25,234 bases of DNA from an uncultured bacterium (GTDB taxonomy: Bacteria; Bacteroidota; Ignavibacteria; Ignavibacteriales; Melioribacteraceae). The position numbers and the translations under genes were made by a program. This document shows, one piece after another, positions 23,868 to 25,234 of the stretch (position 1 is the stretch's first letter; each line of letters opens with the position of its first letter). Location of the stretch: contig CALDDL010000190.1 of the NCBI GenBank assembly GCA_937936675.1, forward strand, positions 1 to 25,234, read 5' to 3'. Below the pieces are notes generated by a model. That model was not told the DNA's origin. It searched no databases and was given only the letters and a program-made list of their open reading frames with translations.

Positions 23868-24595
23868 TTTGCTTCCTCCAATAAATAATTTAAGTCATAT
23901 TCCATTAATTCTTCCGAATAAAATGCCTCTCCATATTCTTTCCCAATTTTAAAACCAAAATATTTTGCTCTGGCTTCTAAATATTTAATAAATTCAGGGC
24001 TACTTATAAATGTCTCTGGTTCCTCACTCGCCGCATTTGGATTATGAAATTGGCTATTGTATGCATAAACTGCATTCATTTTTTTCTTAAATGTTTTGCT
24101 TATATCAATAATAAAAGTAGGCTGAAATTCATAAGTCTGCATAAAATAAAAAAGTTTCTTCGGTCTATAAGCAGATTGCAAACTACCATTCTCTTTCGTT
24201 TCATATTTAGTAACACCTGAGAAAAACATTGCTTCTTTTATCAACATACTAACCCCTATATGATCCGGATGCCGATCATTATTATATGGAGCAAATATTA
24301 TTTCAGGTTTATGTTTTCTCATAAGAGATACAATTACTTTTCTAAATTCCAAAGTGGGTTTCAAATTGCCATCAGGGAATCCAAGATTTTCTCTATATGT
24401 TATATTTAGAATTTTAGTAGATTCCTCGGCTTCTTTCTTACGCGTTTCGGCATTTCCTCTCGATCCTAATTCTCCGGCAGATAAATCAATGAGCCCGACT
24501 TTCCTTCCACCAGAAGTCAAGTTAGCTATTGTTCCTCCCATTCCCAATTCCGCATCATCAGGATGAGCCGCAAATATCATCACATCTAATTTCAT
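23864..24595 (-). CDS. bshB1: Bacillithiol biosynthesis deacetylase BshB1
   Basis: This 243-residue zinc hydrolase of the PIG-L/LmbE family removes the acetyl group from GlcNAc-malate in making bacillithiol, a low-molecular-weight thiol. The metal motif AHPDDAE is at residues 10-16; the third zinc His is in the RHPDHIG motif (H109, H112). The stretch DLSAGELGSRGN, then LGFPDGNLKP and YNSQFHNP, match BshB1 over mycothiol or antibiotic deacetylases. Length is normal. It heads a four-gene run with the dehydrogenase gene, to which it is joined by a 4-base overlap. The other bacillithiol genes (bshA, bshC) are not in the window. AAGGGA lies 5 bases ahead of the ATG. Confidence 0.92.
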   Translation of the reverse strand: MKLDVMIFAAHPDDAELGMGGTIANLTSGGRKVGLIDLSAGELGSRGNAETRKKEAEESTKILNITYRENLGFPDGNLKPTLEFRKVIVSLMRKHKPEIIFAPYNNDRHPDHIGVSMLIKEAMFFSGVTKYETKENGSLQSAYRPKKLFYFMQTYEFQPTFIIDISKTFKKKMNAVYAYNSQFHNPNAASEEPETFISSPEFIKYLEARAKYFGFKIGKEYGEAFYSEELMEYDLNYLLEEAK

Positions 24596-24863
24596 TTTAT
24601 CCCTTGAATTAATTCACATACTTAATTTAAAAAAAAATCATTCTTTATGTTATCTAAAAGTATGATTATATTTAATTATTACATTCGGAAATGCATTAAA
24701 TTAGAAATTCAAAGAATAAATTTTGTGTTTCTTTTTTCTGTTTTTATTTCATTCGAAAACTTAATAGTAGCTAATTAAACGTATAAAATAATTAGCCGAC
24801 TGGTTGGTGTCTGCCATAATCAAGGAAGTGACAATTAATTTTAATCATTAATCCCTTATTAAT
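24596..24863. other. Divergent AT-rich spacer between bshB1 and gatB
   Basis: These 268 bases are the longest stretch without a gene and the only divergent gene pair in the window, so promoters for both directions must lie here or nearby. A TATAAAAT string at 24782-24789 could be a -10 element for gatB, but I see no convincing -35. No tRNA, stable hairpin with T-run, riboswitch or small ORF with supporting signals could be made out. The 60 or so bases before gatB hold no Shine-Dalgarno site. Confidence 0.4.
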
Positions 24864-25234
24864 ATGACAAAATTTGAAACTGTGATTGGATTAGAGATCC
24901 ACGCACAATTATTGACTAAAACAAAGTTATTCTGTAGTTGTTCGACAAAATTTGGCAATCCCCCAAATTCAAATATATGCCCAATTTGTCTTGGACATCC
25001 TGGCGTATTACCAGTACTTAATAAAAAAGTTGTTGAATTTGCTATTATGATGGGACTTGCCGTTAATTGCGATATACGCGAATTCTCTACATTCGCACGT
25101 AAGAACTATTTTTATCCCGACCTTCCAAAAGGTTATCAAATTTCGCAATACGATGAACCTATTTGTGAAAATGGTTTCGTCTTTGTTAATTCCGAATCTG
25201 GTGAAAAAAAAATACGAATATTAAGAATTCATAT
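24864..25234 (+). CDS. gatB: Asp/Glu-tRNA amidotransferase subunit B, 3' truncated
   Basis: The frame starts at ATG 24864 and runs off the window; 123 residues are visible of an expected 470-500. GatB binds the tRNA acceptor end and phosphorylates or amidates the misacylated Glu or Asp inside the GatCAB complex. The opening VIGLEIHAQLLTKTKLFCSC, the zinc-type cysteines C24, C26, C39 and C42 (the last pair in CPICLGHPG), and the segment YFYPDLPKGYQISQYDEP are unmistakable. The sequence just before the ATG (CTTATTAAT) has no ribosome-pairing purines, common for Bacteroidota genes. It is far from gatC, which lies on the other strand at 10237-9941. Confidence 0.95.
   Translation, partial: MTKFETVIGLEIHAQLLTKTKLFCSCSTKFGNPPNSNICPICLGHPGVLPVLNKKVVEFAIMMGLAVNCDIREFSTFARKNYFYPDLPKGYQISQYDEPICENGFVFVNSESGEKKIRILRIH

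Noticed and set aside
1..25234. CRISPR arrays, tRNA genes, insertion sequences, integrase or toxin-antitoxin genes
   Set aside because: I saw no regularly spaced repeats, cloverleaf-like segments, terminal inverted repeats, transposase motifs or small paired toxin genes on either strand.

Overview
The window is AT-rich chromosomal DNA from a Gram-negative bacterium. Most genes lie on the minus strand in tightly packed, often overlapping operons. The gene set points to the Bacteroidota/Chlorobi/Ignavibacteria side of the tree (inference): a complete Bat (Bacteroides aerotolerance) operon, a lipoprotein-type LptC with an OstA-like LptA, a bacillithiol-type deacetylase (BshB1), and KDO-based LPS synthesis. 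I see no rRNA or tRNA genes, CRISPR array, insertion sequence, integrase or phage gene. No stretch without a gene exceeds 268 bases.

Layout from left to right. (1) Positions 1-1293 (+) hold the 3' part of a CoA-acylating aldehyde dehydrogenase. A spacer with two near-identical 14-bp palindromes follows, then a 60-residue single-TM protein whose stop codon interlocks with that of lptB. (2) Positions 9077-1566 (-) form a long co-directional block: a free-standing B12-binding domain, a membrane acyltransferase, ruvB, kdsA, a kdsC-like HAD gene, kdsD, lptC, lptA/ostA and lptB. Most neighbours overlap by 4-11 bases. This block makes KDO and moves LPS across the envelope. (3) Positions 11508-9171 (-) encode a vWA/Fn3-like lipoprotein, gatC (GTG start) and kdsB, which supplies the missing CMP-KDO step. 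(4) Positions 19717-11608 (-) are an eight-gene Bat operon: moxR (TTG start), a DUF58 gene, a short BatD-like gene, batA, batB, batC, batD and batE. (5) Positions 20992-19817 (-) encode an RlmI-type rRNA methyltransferase behind a terminator hairpin. (6) Positions 24595-21067 (-) encode BshB1, a beta-hydroxyacid dehydrogenase, a SLC13 carboxylate transporter and a DUF302 protein. (7) From 24864 (+) the start of gatB runs off the window.

The genes work together in two main ways. The KDO/Lpt genes cover KDO synthesis (KdsD, KdsA, KdsC-like, KdsB) and parts of the Lpt bridge (LptB, LptC, LptA). The Bat genes encode a MoxR-vWA envelope chaperone/stress system. Points worth a second look are a KdsC-like phosphatase with Glu in place of its second catalytic Asp, a possible microcompartment-targeting tail on the aldehyde dehydrogenase, the paired palindromes, and the isolated B12 domain heading an LPS operon. 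I found no clearly novel multi-gene system; most of the window is core metabolism and envelope biogenesis.
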